Below, piece by piece: positions 41,757 to 53,728 of a stretch of DNA of 64,000 nucleotides (position 1 is the stretch's first letter; each line of letters begins with the position of its first letter). Position numbers and translations under genes: made by a program. The notes under the pieces were generated by a model. The model was not told the origin of the DNA. It saw nothing but the letters and a program-made list of their open reading frames with translations, and did no database searches. Source of the DNA: Pisolithus tinctorius (Eukaryota > Basidiomycota > Agaricomycetes > Boletales > Pisolithaceae); NCBI GenBank assembly GCA_024663395.1, contig JANFAH010000029.1, positions 372,001-436,000 on the forward strand. The letters run 5' to 3'.

Positions 41757-42795
41757 ATGTCTGAGGCTCGCATTTCATTCCCTAGGCTCGCCTTCTACCT
41801 CGAGACAATATTCTTATTCACCCGGTCCGATTATAAGACAATCTTCTTCCCAGTGGTCAGTTCTATTCTGCTGTGATTAGCTTGAAGGAGTAACCTTGTA
41901 GTGAATAGATCATTTTTGCCACGGCGACTGCACCTTCTACAGGAGCAAAACAACTCATTCATACGGCTATATGGGTGTGGATTCACCTATTACAAGCCAA
42001 CGTATCCAATCAGACCTACTCAGCCCATGAGGATGTCATTATAAGCCTTGGCGTCCTTTGCCATCTGGCAGGATGACGGCCGACGAAGCCCGGCGATTTC
42101 GCTGGTTCCTGCTCGTCGTTTGCTTATGTCTTTCTGCATGGCACGGTGCTGGAGTCCTCTTGGCTAGTACGGGACTTTCATTAGTGGAGATCTTCCATGA
42201 CGACTTCGGTTTCAGCTCAGACCCTGTCCTTAAGAATCTCTGCAATGTTGGTGGGTATCTGACATTTGAGTCAGGTGCCATTTTGATTCTCTGTAAGTTC
42301 GATTAGTATGTCTCGAGAGATCTCATTGTCTGAACTTCTTACATAGCTTCTAAGACGTCTGTCGATCACACCTCACTCGTGGCCTTACTCAGCAGTGGCC
42401 TCTTAATATTTACAACCATTCACGCTCAAGATTTCGCAGATGCCGATGGTGATCGCCTTTCAGGCCGCCGAACACTTCCTATCGTTGCTCCCGAAGGATC
42501 ACGTCTATACATGCTAACCGCTCTTCCCGTGTGGTCGATCGTTCTTTCCGCGCTTTGGGATCTCGGACCGATGTGTGGTACACTCTTCCTCGTGATGGGA
42601 CTATTCGTTGGAAGCCAGTACTTTCGATTCAGGGATGTACAGCACGATCAATCGTCATATTTATTATATAACGTGAGTCCCGACGTAATTTAGATTGTGC
42701 CTTAAATCATCCATTGATGGCGGGCTCCATAGGTGTGGCTGCTGGCAGCACATGTATTGCCTATGAACGCTCGTTCCAGGATACTGATTTGGTGA
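41757..42795 (+). CDS. UbiA-superfamily membrane enzyme (prenyltransferase or UbiA-type terpene cyclase), one suspected frameshift
   Basis: The ATG at 41757 (MSEARISFPRLAFYLETIFL) fits the family start. The first Asp-rich motif region reads NQTYSAHEDVI followed by KPWRPLPSGRMT (about 41995-42075), the form EDxxNKPWRPxPxGR, with the Asn lost because one A is missing near 42040. The second Asp-rich motif is QDFADADGDRLSGRRTLPI (about 42427-42483). Several hydrophobic segments (for example FLLVVCLCLSAWHGAGVLL) indicate an integral membrane protein. Introns are near 41850-41895, 42291-42345 and 42674-42734; the end is TGA at 42795. Classical aromatic prenyltransferases have ND..D...D..RT..RPL, so this form is closer to the Fma-TC type terpene cyclase group (knowledge of families). 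Substrate, FPP or an aromatic acceptor plus a prenyl donor, is open. Confidence 0.75.
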
Positions 42796-43159
42796 CTGGG
42801 TATAAGCAGTGCTCATCGCCTCTCTATCTCAGTAGTCAAGTCGGTTGATAAATTATATAATAGTACTAGTAGGAGACGAACTGATAAACAGATAATAATA
42901 TCGGGCCCACCGCCTGGTCCTAAGTATAGTACAATGTAAAAACAAATCTAAAAAATTGCTTCCGCCAGAGGAAGCATCACATCACAAAAGGCAAATCCGG
43001 TGAGAGTTTGCCATCAAATTTCATTTCACGATCAAAATACTTATGTCTTCTGCGCTTTACCCACGGTCCGAAATTCTCGGAAAACGTGTAGCAAACGCTT
43101 GATGTATCAAACCATAGAACCGACCCCTGATGGCATGATGCTATGGTGACTTGACACAA
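42796..43159. other. Intergenic, AT-rich, nothing recognised
   Basis: The AT-rich stretch 42850-42960 follows the UbiA-type gene and likely holds its polyadenylation signals. Confidence 0.35.
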
Positions 43160-43500
43160 TGATTCCAGAGCATCCGTGTGGGCCGGCTCGTTCGATTTCG
43201 TTGAACGAACGAATCCGGTACAGTGGCTTCTAGTGTCTGGCAGTGTACGCCAAGCATGGCCACCGTGTTACTCCGAATCTGCCGCATTGCGGACACCTAG
43301 ATGGGCCACTGATTGAGCTATGCTCTAGAGTACGTCACAGTTAAGTAACTGACCAAAGTCGGGGTCAAGCTCTGTGCGTGCAGGCTGTAGTCGATTCGAT
43401 CTGTGTCCTTGTTCCTTTCGACAGTGTAGTGCATGATGTCGATGGACTCGCAGCCCCGCCACTGGATGGCTCGCTTTGTATTTTTAGATTTGCGATTTCC
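43160..43500 (+). pseudogene. Duplicated remnant: promoter and first codons of the adenylate-forming reductase
   Basis: Aligns with 28375-28800. Shared landmarks in order: the promoter block start (ggctcgttcgatttcg, with a degenerate TCG-N7-TGA dyad at 43192-43204), ggcttctagtgtctggcagt, ttaagtaactgac, ccttgttcctttcgacag, then ATGATGTCGATGGACTCGCA and ccgccactggatggctcgct. The match ends near 43500, so only about 25 codons were copied. It is a dead fragment sitting just upstream of P450-3. Confidence 0.7.
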
Positions 43501-43722
43501 GTGCCTATCGACGACTTGCGGTAAATTTTATTTATGGCGTACTCTACTGTCACACGTGAAGGCCCGTCGGCCTGGGCGATCAAAGTCGGCGTCAATCAGA
43601 AGTTGATCAAGACACTACTAGATTACAAGGACAGCCTTTCTAATGGCCCATATACTGGGCTTATGGTGCACGCTCATTCAATTGAATTTCACTTCGTCGT
43701 ATCCTCACTATTATCCACCTCA

Positions 43723-45948
43723 ATGAACGTCGAGCTATGGACTACCGCAAGCTGTACTACTATTTTGGCCGTTGCGGTCTTCATTTGTCTCTTCGAAGGC
43801 AGAAGACGTTCTCAGGAGTTACTCCGTGATGTCCCAATGCCAGTGAGCTCTCCAAGAAACCTACAACTGTGCTTTACACACTCTGAACCCTTTTCCCAGG
43901 GCGGTGCCTCATTACTGTGGGGCCACGAGAGGATGGTTTCACAAATGTCTGTAGGAGAGGCGTACGCACAATGGATGGACCAGCTACATTCGCAAACTAT
44001 CAAGATTCGCGGAGCCTTATTTAAACCTGACATTGTGAGGATTTTTCAGATGTATAGAATGAGGGTGTGTGACCATCTGATGCTCTCCTGAGTAGCTCGT
44101 TGTGGCAGATCCACTGCGGCAACACACATCATGCAAAGACATGTTTACGATTATCGTAAGTCAAGTCGTGCCGTAGTCGCCTTTGAAACTGGCCTGAAAT
44201 GGCCTTTCATGGCCCAATAGCTCATAGTGATGTGGTACGGCCTCGCATTGCCAGGCTTCTTGGGAAATCCCTGGGCTGGGTTGAAGTGAAACAGAGCATA
44301 AGCGAATGCGCAATCTCGTAGCACCATCTCTGGCTCCTGACGCATTGCGAAGTGGTACCGCGATACATATGGAGCTGCAGAAAAAGTACGTTTAGGTCAT
44401 ATACCATTCCTTCTTGGCTGATCCGCAAACAGCTTGCGGACAACCTCGAAATGCATCTTTTAGAGCACGGTGGCTCAACCGTCGTGAGCATCGTTGACTG
44501 GGTTAATCAAGCGACGTGATTCCCCTATCGCAAGTATCCCTCTAGCGACAATACTAATTGAGTCATATAGATTGGAAGCGATCGGCCGTCTTGGGTTCGG
44601 ACATGATTTTGGTGGTGGACGCAATGGTGATGCTCAGAAGATCCTAGGGGTCTGGAGGACTATGGCAGCTATGGGGGTGTCTCGAGTGGGCCCTATGGTT
44701 TTTTTTTTACCATCCATTTGTCCCTTTCAAGCTGACACGACCCAGGCCGTGATGATGCTCCGCCGTTTCCCAATATTCAATAGTCTGCCGTTGAAGGCAC
44801 TTCGTGTTCAAGGTGATGTCCGTAAAACAATCCATGAGGGTGTAGCAAGGGAACTCCTTCGCCGCAATGCAAATACGGACTTGAGAATCAGAGGCAATGA
44901 TCTTCTCGCAAGATTGAGTCAGTACTCTTTAGTTGTTCCCACATGAGTGTGACTCCTGATTCTCTCAGTCTCTGCTCACGAAAGCTGGGTCAATTGGGAC
45001 GGACGAACTATGGATCATGTAAGGTTTCACGACATTGAGGCTGATTTGACCTGCTAACCTTTCGGAACATCACAGATTAGTATGTTCATGTATGGCCCAT
45101 CCTGCTCTCTCGCAGCCTATGCTTACCGATGGTTTTCTAGCATGGCAGGATCAGAAACGACGGCACAGTCCCTCGCGTACGCAATATGGGAACTCGCTCC
45201 TCAACCCCACACGTTCAAACACGCCTAAGAGAGGAAGCTATGGCTTATCATGGCTCACCATCATATGACGACTTGCAAACGCAACTCCCGTACCTTGATG
45301 CTGTGACTCGGGAAGTGTAAGTTTAGCGTCACTTTCCGTTAACGTGACCCATGTTCACTCATCGTAGTCTCCGGCTGCATCCTGCATTGCCATACATGGA
45401 ACGAATTCGTCGAAGGAAGATGTACTGCCCCCTGCGCCATCCTATCACTGGGAAACAAGGACAGGAATTATCCTCAATTCGATAGCCGCCGGACAGGTAC
45501 GCTCCTTGATAAAGTTTAGCGTGAAGACTGGCATCGTGATCCCACTGCATATAGACAGTAATCATTTCCCATCACAACTATCAATACGATTGTGCTCCGT
45601 TTGGGGTGACGGCAAGAAGTTTCGCCCTGATCGGTGGATGGGCGATTTGCCACCAAAGGATCTTTGTTCCACAGGGTGGTCGCGTATGCTGACCTTCAGC
45701 GATGGCCCTCGAATCTGTATAGGGTACAAATTTGGTGCGAACCGCGCATCGTCTCGGCGGTGACGTTACTGACAAGATCCGAAGCTATACTTCAATTCAA
45801 GGTTATCCTCCTTACTTTGGTTCGCCGGTTCGAGTTCAAAGACACAGGTTGTAAGGGTTATTGATAAAGTCGCGTCGAGTCTGCAGCCTGTGGTTCAAGG
45901 TCAAGAAGAGTTGGGCCACGATTACCTGTGCATGTATCATTATGTTGA
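43723..45948 (+). pseudogene. Cytochrome P450 (P450-3), probably frameshifted
   Basis: The ATG at 43723 gives a membrane anchor (ILAVAVFICLF) followed by a family region (GGASLLWGHERMV, then RGALFKPDI). Downstream are EHKRMRNLVAPSLAPDALR (about 44290-44350), LEAIGRLGFGHDF (about 44573), an I-helix motif AGSETTAQSLAYAIWEL (about 45148), the ExxR region REVLRLHPALPYMERIRR and the heme loop FSDGPRICIGYKF (about 45686-45730) with the Cys ligand. The sequence type differs from P450-1 and P450-2 and resembles CYP groups with FSDGPR-CIG loops. Two extra bases (a CA repeat) near 44125, stops near 44217-44280 not clearly intronic, and a missing T near 45922 suggest damage. It ends at TGA 45948 if the last shift is allowed for. 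Confidence 0.65.
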
Positions 45949-47630
45949 AACGTACGACCGGCTGTCAGTAATAGTGTGCTGTCGAACCAAACTCAGTTCA
46001 AGGTGGATCGAAGTGTACCTCCCGAAGTGGCAGTTCGATACACTTTGTTCACCCCGCGACCTCTGTCCGAAGTGGGATTTAGGAAGCCTGCGCTACACCG
46101 TCCCAAGGGCGTTTCAAGCCTCGTCCGCAGTCCTGAAGGCCACAGCTTATGTCGTTGGTCATGTCTTGTTTATACCTACTAGTGAGTCATTATACAGTGG
46201 GTTCATCCAAACCACTGCGAGGGGACAAGCATCAAATAAACCGACTTAAGACTCCGTATAAGGAGAAGCGTAACAAGGACAGATTCCACCCATGCCAACA
46301 AATGCCAAGTGTTTGCCCTCCACGCACTGTAAGGAACGGGAGCCGCGGCAGTAAGGTAGATCACAGTATGAATCCAGCAGATGTCAAGTACGTACATGAG
46401 CCACACAAGGTTATTTAGTACCACTAGATGGACGAGGTTACATGCGAGGGTGATCACGCTGAGGCCCGCCGGCAATGCGCACAGCTCACCGCACCAGATA
46501 AACGAGGACCTTGAACACGTCATGAAACTTCCATCCGTGCACTCAAAGTGTGAGGGTCCCAACCACGGAGAAGACAAATGAGATATACATGGTGCAAGAC
46601 ATGCTGGACCTCACCAACAGCAGATTGCACGGTTTCTGGCTTGATGAACTACCAGTCCTGGCTGCCGCATCGATAGATGGCACCTAGGGTTTTGTCACCT
46701 CGCGAACTCTCCTGAACTCACCTCGTTACGTCATCCGAAAAATAGAATCGAATTGACTCGCTTAGCCACTTCGATTCAATTGCGGTTCACCATCGCGGCG
46801 AGTTGCGCCCGCACACAGCATTCACCCACAACATTATGTAGGACCTCGCCGGCAGACAATTCAATCGATTGATGCCATCAACTGTGGAAGGGAACATGAC
46901 GATAAGCGAGTTTGTGGACCAAATGCAGCAACGGGCCTTACCTTCGGATCAAGATTCGGAAACCGAGCCACTAGTCTACGATTTTGAAGGAGATTGATCA
47001 TATCATCGGAAAGAAGCCTGCCGTTGGGGAGCAGACGCAGGTGAGCCTTCCAAAGCCATTCTAGTTCGAGGCGCCGTGTCGTGGGTATCATTCGGGGGGT
47101 TCGAGTATCCCATTCTGGTTGCGTATGTCGCTTGAGCCGTTTAGGCCGTGTACTACACGTACGAGCCTTTTCAAGGGGGAGTCGACTAAACTGTTCGGTT
47201 TGCAGTTCCGTGCCGGCAATGGTGCGTGTGACATTTGGGTATCGCGCCCATATGCCACCAAGTGATTCTCGAAATGTGTCAAGCTGTTTGGCCCGTGAAC
47301 GAGTCGTGCTCGTGCTTCCTATGGTATCAAGACCTGTGCAATCCTTCTAGTGACCAGTTTGAGGTACAGGACTACGACATACCGCTATTCCCGGAAGGGA
47401 ATGACGAGAATATTTGGAATGAGGTATGTAAGTCAGTATCAGGATTTCCCATGATCAGTACTCGAGGCTATGTTGGACAGCGATGGATATATTGCCAGAA
47501 GTGGTGGCTGCATCAGCTCGATACCACTGATGCTGTACATAAATCGGAGATGTTTCGAATGCGGATAAGACCCTAGCACGGGACTGCCCGACACGTCGCT
47601 TCCCTGCTTTCCAACTTTCCCCTCGTCAAG
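45949..47630. other. Intergenic with a possible F-box or leucine-rich remnant on the minus strand
   Basis: At 46861-47091 on the minus strand a peptide with LELEWLWKAHLRLLPNGRLL and NRRLVARFPNL resembles parts of fungal F-box/LRR proteins, but no F-box is visible. A hydrophobic minus-strand ORF lies at 46203-46577 (VIYLTAAAP..., VESVLVTLLLI) and an unassigned plus-strand ORF at 47235-47576. None can be assigned. Confidence 0.3.
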
Positions 47631-49382
47631 ATGTCCACCACGGTTCCAACGGTCAGCATCGACCTTAGCCTCAGCTGGGGTTCGCTGCTTGCGGGGACAT
47701 TCGCTTCGTTGATACTTTACGGTGTCAGCATCCTGCAAACGTATGTACTGCTTGCTACCTGCACGAATCGAATCGATTTCATTCACTGATCCCTGTATGT
47801 TTAGCTTCATCTACTATGTGCAGTATGTACTCTTTGTACGAGTTGGTTATGTCTACTGACTACTTGGATCGTCTGGCATTGCAATAGGTATCCGAAAGAC
47901 CGGACACCACTGAAATTACTGGTTCGTCTGATCGATCTTTCAGATTTTCTATTGATAGTTGAGCATACAGTCGGTAGGTTGCTGTCGTGTTATTACTAGA
48001 CACGCTACACCAGTTCCTGGCTTGTGCTGGCCGTAAGTCCGCCTGGGTGGTGTTGAAATGAGATCTCACCTGAAATTTCGTGCAGTGTGGTCATATCTTG
48101 TTCAGTACTATGGAAATTTTGTTAACCTCGCGGTGATGCACCCGTACGTATCAACCATCAAGTTTTCTTCTTTTTCGCCTGGAAAGTACTAACGTACTGT
48201 CTTAGTCCTTTGTTGTTGGCTACAGTGGTTACAGTGAGTACTTGATTGTTCCATGGACGAGTGGAGCGATCTTATTACATAATTATAGTCGTTGGTTTCT
48301 TTCGTTGTCCAATCCTTCTTCATATGGAGGATATGGTCACGTACGTACTGGCACAGCCAGTTATCTGCTGCGTTGACAAATATCCTTATTCAGTGAGCAC
48401 GGGCCATTTCAAGTGGATTATTCCACTCATTTTGATGCCCTTTGTCACTGCCCAACCGGGTATGCACAACTTTCCTTCACTGCACCTACTTGGTTAACTC
48501 CCGCGATGTTACAGTTCTGAGCATTTGTTAGTGAACTTCACGATCACGATGCGTTCAGAATAATCTGATCGTTGACACCATCAGATTACACAGTGAAAGG
48601 ATTGATCACCCCAGCCATTGAAGCTGTATCTGGACCCCTTCTTACAGTATAGAGCATATCCATAGCTCATTTTCTCATCACACTCACGAAATCGTTTTCA
48701 GAAAATCGCCAATGCGTCCAATGGAACTGCAGCAGCAGTTGACATTACCATTGCAATCATGTTGTGCGTGCTCCTCGCTATGGGACGTACTGGTTTCAGC
48801 GGAAGGTAGGTATCTTTACCCTAGTATTTTTCTACGTGTTGAGGTGTTCTTCAGGACAGATCGCATGCTCCTTCGGCTGATCATCGTCTCTGTTAACACT
48901 GGAATCTGGACGGCTCTCTTTGGGTTGCTCGCGGTTATACTAGTAAGTGCTCGTGTTCTCCGCACAATAGTTCCACCAATGACAGTATCCAGTTGGTAAC
49001 ACTTCCGCAAGACCTGGTGTTTAGCGGGTTCTATTTCCCGTTGTGCACGCTGTACTGCAATATGCTTCTTGCCAGCCTCAACGTCCGTCGGTTCGTGAGC
49101 AGCACAGACGCGGGCGAACCATACCAGGTTCCAAGTGCACCCTCAAATCCCAAGTTGAAAACATCTAGTGGATTAAGCCGCACACTTGTACGTATCACCT
49201 CCTGTGATATGCCCACCCTCGAGTCTCACTACTCGACAAAAGGTTAATTTTACCATGGGGTCAACGAAGGCGCGTGAGGAAAGCTTCGAGGTAAGTCCTT
49301 GGAGTCGTTAACCCATCAGAAGACCGATATAACCCTCGCACTGCAGATGCAGAGAAATGATTCTGCGCAGTACCACGTATGA
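47631..49382 (+). CDS. DUF6534-family multi-pass membrane protein
   Basis: The ATG at 47631 gives MSTTVPTVSIDLSLSWGSLL, then a membrane segment (AGTFASLILYGVSILQ) and, after an intron, FIYYVQYPKDRTPLKLL, a hallmark start of these basidiomycete proteins. Later exons carry YYGNF, VVGFFRC, a helix in ITIAIMLCVLLAMGRTGF, the family core LIIVSVNTGIWTALFGLL and LPQDLVFSGFYFPLCTLYCNM, then LLASLNVRR and a Ser/Pro-rich cytoplasmic tail ending QYHV, TGA at 49382. Seven or so membrane helices are expected. These proteins are of unknown function, abundant in agaricomycetes. About ten exons; every exon I checked could be joined in frame. It is not clearly part of the metabolic cluster. Confidence 0.75.
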
Positions 49383-50807
49383 AGTCCTCATGTCAGTCGA
49401 ACGGGTCAGTTGGTCAGGATTGCCATCAATAGCATTAGGTTGTGATTGGAATTTTGGGTGTTGCCGACATGGTTATTTATTATGAAGGGCTTAATCGGGA
49501 GCATTCTACAAGAATCAAACAAATTATTGAGCGATTTGCTCGCGGCGGGCAACAAAATCTTGTGGCGCAGACAGCCTAAATCATTTTGCTGCATGCCTCA
49601 ACTGAAGATTTGACAAATGAAGCGGATCCTCGCTAGAGTCACCAAGATAGAGAACAGGGCATGGCATCCAAAGATTTTGTGATCATGGGGAAGAAGTAGA
49701 GAAAACAGTTTCATGACTGCATTGGACAGTGAATATGATGGGGTTTCAACGTATCTTCTGAAGTGCTCAGCGGTGTCGGACAACCTGTATGTTGACGTGG
49801 ACCATGAAAGGGATCATTGTAGATAGGATAGTTATGAGGGTCATGAGGCCGCGGGGAGATGGCAAAGCGTCTTCACGAGCGCGGAGGACGGAGCGTGCTT
49901 ACGAACCTGGTGATCTCGTCAGCTGCACACAACTCTGGCACCCGAAAAAGAAAACGTGCATTGTGATGCACGGTAAGAGAGGTGCAGGATGTGGGTAAAA
50001 ATGAAAACGGTAGAATCCAGAGACAAGAATTTGCGTGGGGATGCCTGACAAGAACCCTTTCGGATTGATGTGTTTTATCGAATGGGCAGACCAGGTTTGC
50101 GGACAACTTGTCTTATAAGTTCTGTAAGACGCTAGGGTATTGAAGGTGAGGGAGGATCATGGCCGCCAAAACCAGGAGCCAGCCTTCGAGTTCGCCGAAA
50201 TCCACGTAGATACCGAAGCAGAAGGTTTGAAGCCGCCTCCCAGGAAACCCTGAACCGCAATGAAAAAGTGACCTAATGCAAGTGTGGATTGCAACTACAT
50301 ATCCTACACCGCGGTCTCTTATGCTTGTTCCGGTTTCGAAGGTAGGAAACCTCCATCACAGGGACCAGAACCCCCACTTGATCACCGTGGCATGCATACG
50401 CAAACAGGCGCAATGATTAAACGATCCCTAAGATTAAAGTGCCCCCCCTTTTCTTCGTATATAAGACGGTAACATCAGATATACTGTATTGGTGAGAACG
50501 AAGGAAATGAGTCGTACTGTACGAGTCAGGCTCACGAGAAGCGCAGCGACAGACTGTTACTTATCATTAATCAACGTCGAGCATGCAGTGGAGATGAAAC
50601 AACAACAAAAACATCGATGAACCTGGGAGAATCCTTCATGATAGTCACCATGCTGCGCTATTCATGCGGACTTCTTGGACTCCGTCGCGCATCACGGACA
50701 ACGCGTGGGCTGAGGGTGGTTTACTAATGATCTAGCCACGGCCCTGCAAGAAGGTTTGATGGATCAGCCCATAGAACCAACCGTTGATCTCGACTTCCCA
50801 AACTTTC
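49383..50807. other. Intergenic; arm B begins at about 49710
   Basis: From 49710 the sequence aligns, inverted, with arm A. The plus-strand ORF from 49789 (MLTWTMKGIIVDRIVMR) pairs with the minus-strand ORF at 28156-27875. Minus-strand ORFs at 49406-49783 have no recognised domain. Confidence 0.4.
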
Positions 50808-50890
50808 TCGTGAGCCAGTTCGTTCGATTTCCTCGAATCAGCGAATCTGATAGTGACCCCCAAGTAGGGTAGTCTTCTGGCCAGTTGCTG
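50808..50890 (+). promoter_or_regulatory. Shared promoter block upstream of arm B AKR
   Basis: Matches the blocks at 28391-28475 and 26956-27036. The dyad TCG-ATTTCCT-CGA is at 50824-50836, 160 bases before the ATG at 50997. The 5' leader that follows contains a run of CCA triplets (50969-50979). Confidence 0.45.
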
Positions 50891-50996
50891 TACGGCCTTC
50901 ATACAATGTATGGTATGGGTTCTGGGCAGTACATAAGCACGCTCACCCACATCCCCTTCCAACGTATTAACCACCACCACTACCATCACGACCGCC

Positions 50997-52319
50997 ATGG
51001 CAAACTCCAATGTAGAGTACCGCCAGCTCGGCAAGTCAGGCCTCAGAGTCTCAGTTCCTATCGTCAGTACATCGACATCCATCTGCCACTCATCGATTTG
51101 CTGGCCTGACGTACGATTCCTATACAGATGGGCTGCATGTCCTTCGGATCTGAAGAGCAATGGGGCGTGCGTAAAACGTTAGCATATTACTTGAAGAAAC
51201 TACTTCTCTTATCACCTCCACTCCAGCCTTGGATTCTTAACGAGGACGCGTCTCTTGAGATCCTGAAAGCGGCCTGGGATCAAGGTATCAACACGTTTGA
51301 TACCGCAAATGTGTACTCCAATGGCGAGTCCGAGCGCGTCCTTGGGACTTTCATCAAGAAGGTATGGCACACTGGCATGGCGCCATGCGAAACTCTGTTA
51401 CTCACGGCTTGTTGTCCAGTACAACATTCCTCGTTCCCAGGTCGTCCTTGCCACGAAGGTATTCAGCCTCGTGTCCGAGGACCCTGGCGTCCACACCTAC
51501 CTCATTCCAGACCTGTCAAAACAGCGGCGCTACGTCAACCAGGGCGGTCTCTCACGGACTGCTATCTTCAACGCGGTTGAAGGATGCCTCGAACGCCTCG
51601 GTACCTCGTACATCGATCTCCTGCAGATCCACCGCTTCGATCCCGAAGTACCCCCAGAAGAAACAATGAAAGCACTACACGATATCGTCCAGAGCGGAAA
51701 GGCTCGCTACATCGGGGCCAGCTCCATGCGCTGCTGGCAATTTGCGCTTCTAAACGAAGTCGCCGAGAAGCACGGCTGGACCAAGTTTGTCAGCATGCAA
51801 GACGAACATTCTCTGCTGTACCGAGAGGGGGTATGTGACTTGCTGTATGTCGAGCGGCGGTACTCATTGTACCGTATCATACAAGGAGCGTGAAATGCAC
51901 GCGTACTGCAAGTACCATGGAATCGGTCTCATCCCGTGGTCTCCACTTGCGGCTGGCGCGCTCGCGCGTCTTCCTGGTGCTAGAACGACGAGAAGCAAAG
52001 CGCTCGAGCAAACCCCCTTCAAAATGGTATACTCGGATGCCGATACGGCGATCGTCAACCGCGTCAACGAGCTTGCGCAAAAGAAAGGCTGGAAGATGTC
52101 GCAGGTCGCTCTGGCGTGGAGCCAGGCTAAGGTGACGAGCCCCATCGTCGGCGCAAACTCCGTTTCCCGTGTTCAGGAGAGCGTCATCAGGGAATTCACG
52201 TTGACCCCGGAGGAAATCAGCTACTTGGAAGAGCCGTATGTTTTACCGTCTTGTCATCAAACCCATTTACTGATCTTCTAATTTTCCATAGGTATGTTGC
52301 AAAAGCAGTTCGCGTGTGA
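50997..52319 (+). CDS. Aldo-keto reductase (aryl-alcohol dehydrogenase-like), arm B copy, intact
   Basis: Six exons (50997-51062, 51128-51166, 51227-51361, 51420-51830, 51886-52235, 52292-52319) join in frame to 342 residues. All introns are GT-AG. The catalytic tetrad can be seen: Asp and Tyr in FDTANVYS, Lys in VVLATK and His in LLQIHRFD. Cofactor-binding features of the AKR barrel follow (YIGASSMRCW, IPWSPLAAGALARLP, VALAWSQAKVTSPIVGANS). The protein is typical of fungal AKRs that reduce aldehydes or ketones with NADPH, close to yeast Aad-type proteins. No signal peptide, so cytosolic. It is the only undamaged AKR in the window; its arm A twin is frameshifted. Likely partner of the cluster, reducing an aldehyde such as one released by the adenylate-forming reductase (inference). 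Confidence 0.85.
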
Positions 52320-52739
52320 AGGGATTGTACCGAGTGTTCATGTGTCATTTTCCTTGCAATATCTCTGTACTGGCATGTAGATTAATGAATATGGACTGAT
52401 GTTAGTGGCTAAAAAACTATGAGTCCGGCATGTGAGGTAATTGAGAGGCACAAGTCCCTGGCAGTGGTCAGTCTTGGGCAGGATCCCAGCATATGGGGAA
52501 TTCAAAATGTCGCCGAGATGGACGATCAGTTTGTGGGCTTCGGAATTGGTGACTTGTGCGATTATGTATGCGTGAGTTCAGTGAAATGTTGGGACTCAAG
52601 ACATGAGGTAACACCCATGAAAACTGAATGCGCAATTACAACTACGTACTGCTACGACTCTTGGATGCCCCTTGTATCTGTACTTGTAATCATGTAGGAA
52701 TCTTTCCCGGAAGTACTCAGCGCGCGCGGCACTACCCGT
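52320..52739 (-). other. Arm B spacer corresponding to fragments of the 23.6-25.5 kb segment of arm A
   Basis: The reverse strand matches 23612-23860 of arm A, then jumps to about 25345 (shared ctgaccactgccag). No gene is recognised. Confidence 0.45.
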
Positions 52740-53728
52740 CATCATCTCCGACCGCTGTCTAGTCTTCTGTACCATAGGACATAGGACAACGTTCGCTCCG
52801 TGAGACATTCCTGTAGCTGAAATTCTCCACCAAGCGCCTTATGGAGACAAGTAAGACGGATGGTGTTCATCAAGTAGTCGCCATCGTTTGCCGGATCATC
52901 AGTAGGCTCCAGGGTTATTCAATTGTCTTTTGAATCCATTTCCGAGCAACGCTGATGCGATCCGCAGCATTCCGGATGAAGTTCCAGTCGAGATCGGCGA
53001 TGGAACCTTTAGCATAAATTGGACAGTATAAAGCTGCATACAGGCGGCGCAACCCGGCTGTCATGCTGGGTGAAGTAGGTGAACGGCAACGGTTGGCTGA
53101 GGTCGTTGCAGCTATATTCACTTGGAGTGCCAGTCTTTATATCCTCCTACAACGGCAAACATCAAGTCCAAAATGTGTATTTGTTGCAAATGCAGGTTGA
53201 CCTTCGTGTTGTACAATGCTGCATTTAACGACGTTCTCCGCAAGTGTTGATAATTACAGTGCGTCGTGTGGCAGCGACGATCGTGCACAACGGCGAACGG
53301 GCATCGAGGCGAGCAAGTCCAACATTGTTTTCTCCAACGACTTTTCGGCGTAGGTGTTCTTTCAACCGGGCATTCAACAGGTCAATGTCTGCTGACAAAT
53401 GTCAACTCTGTGTAAACCTCCTGCGTTACGAGAAATGTCCCCGCTGTGATCGAATAATGACGACGGACGATAGAACGATGCCGAAGACTTTCCGCACTTG
53501 AAGGTCGGTAGCCCGAAAAGGAATGTCGCTAGACACTGAATGGAAGCTAACTTAAGGGGAACATATCTTTCAAAGTGCCTCAGGAAATTACCAAATTCTG
53601 AAGGGTGTACAGAGTGAAGTGTCGGCATCCGTGAGTAGAGGACGTCGAATGCTATGAGTGCCATGGCATTTTCTTTCTGATCAGAGAATTCCTCTCCTAG
53701 CTGATAGATTGATCTCCTTAGCAGACGT
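52740..53728 (-). pseudogene. Helicase fragment (copy 3), inverted
   Basis: The reverse strand aligns with 21533-22533 of helicase copy 2: LGEEFSDQKENAMALIAFD, YSRMPTLHSVHPSEFGNF, then a region matching YCPIYAKGSIADLDWNF (copy 2: YCPIYVAGSIADLDWNL). Frames are broken between 53400 and 53560. It is left over after deletion of the rest of the helicase and the GT90 gene from arm B. Confidence 0.7.

Noticed and set aside
50969..50979. CCA triplet run before the arm B AKR as a microsatellite locus
   Set aside because: Only about four repeats; it is also present in arm A and simply part of the 5' leader.
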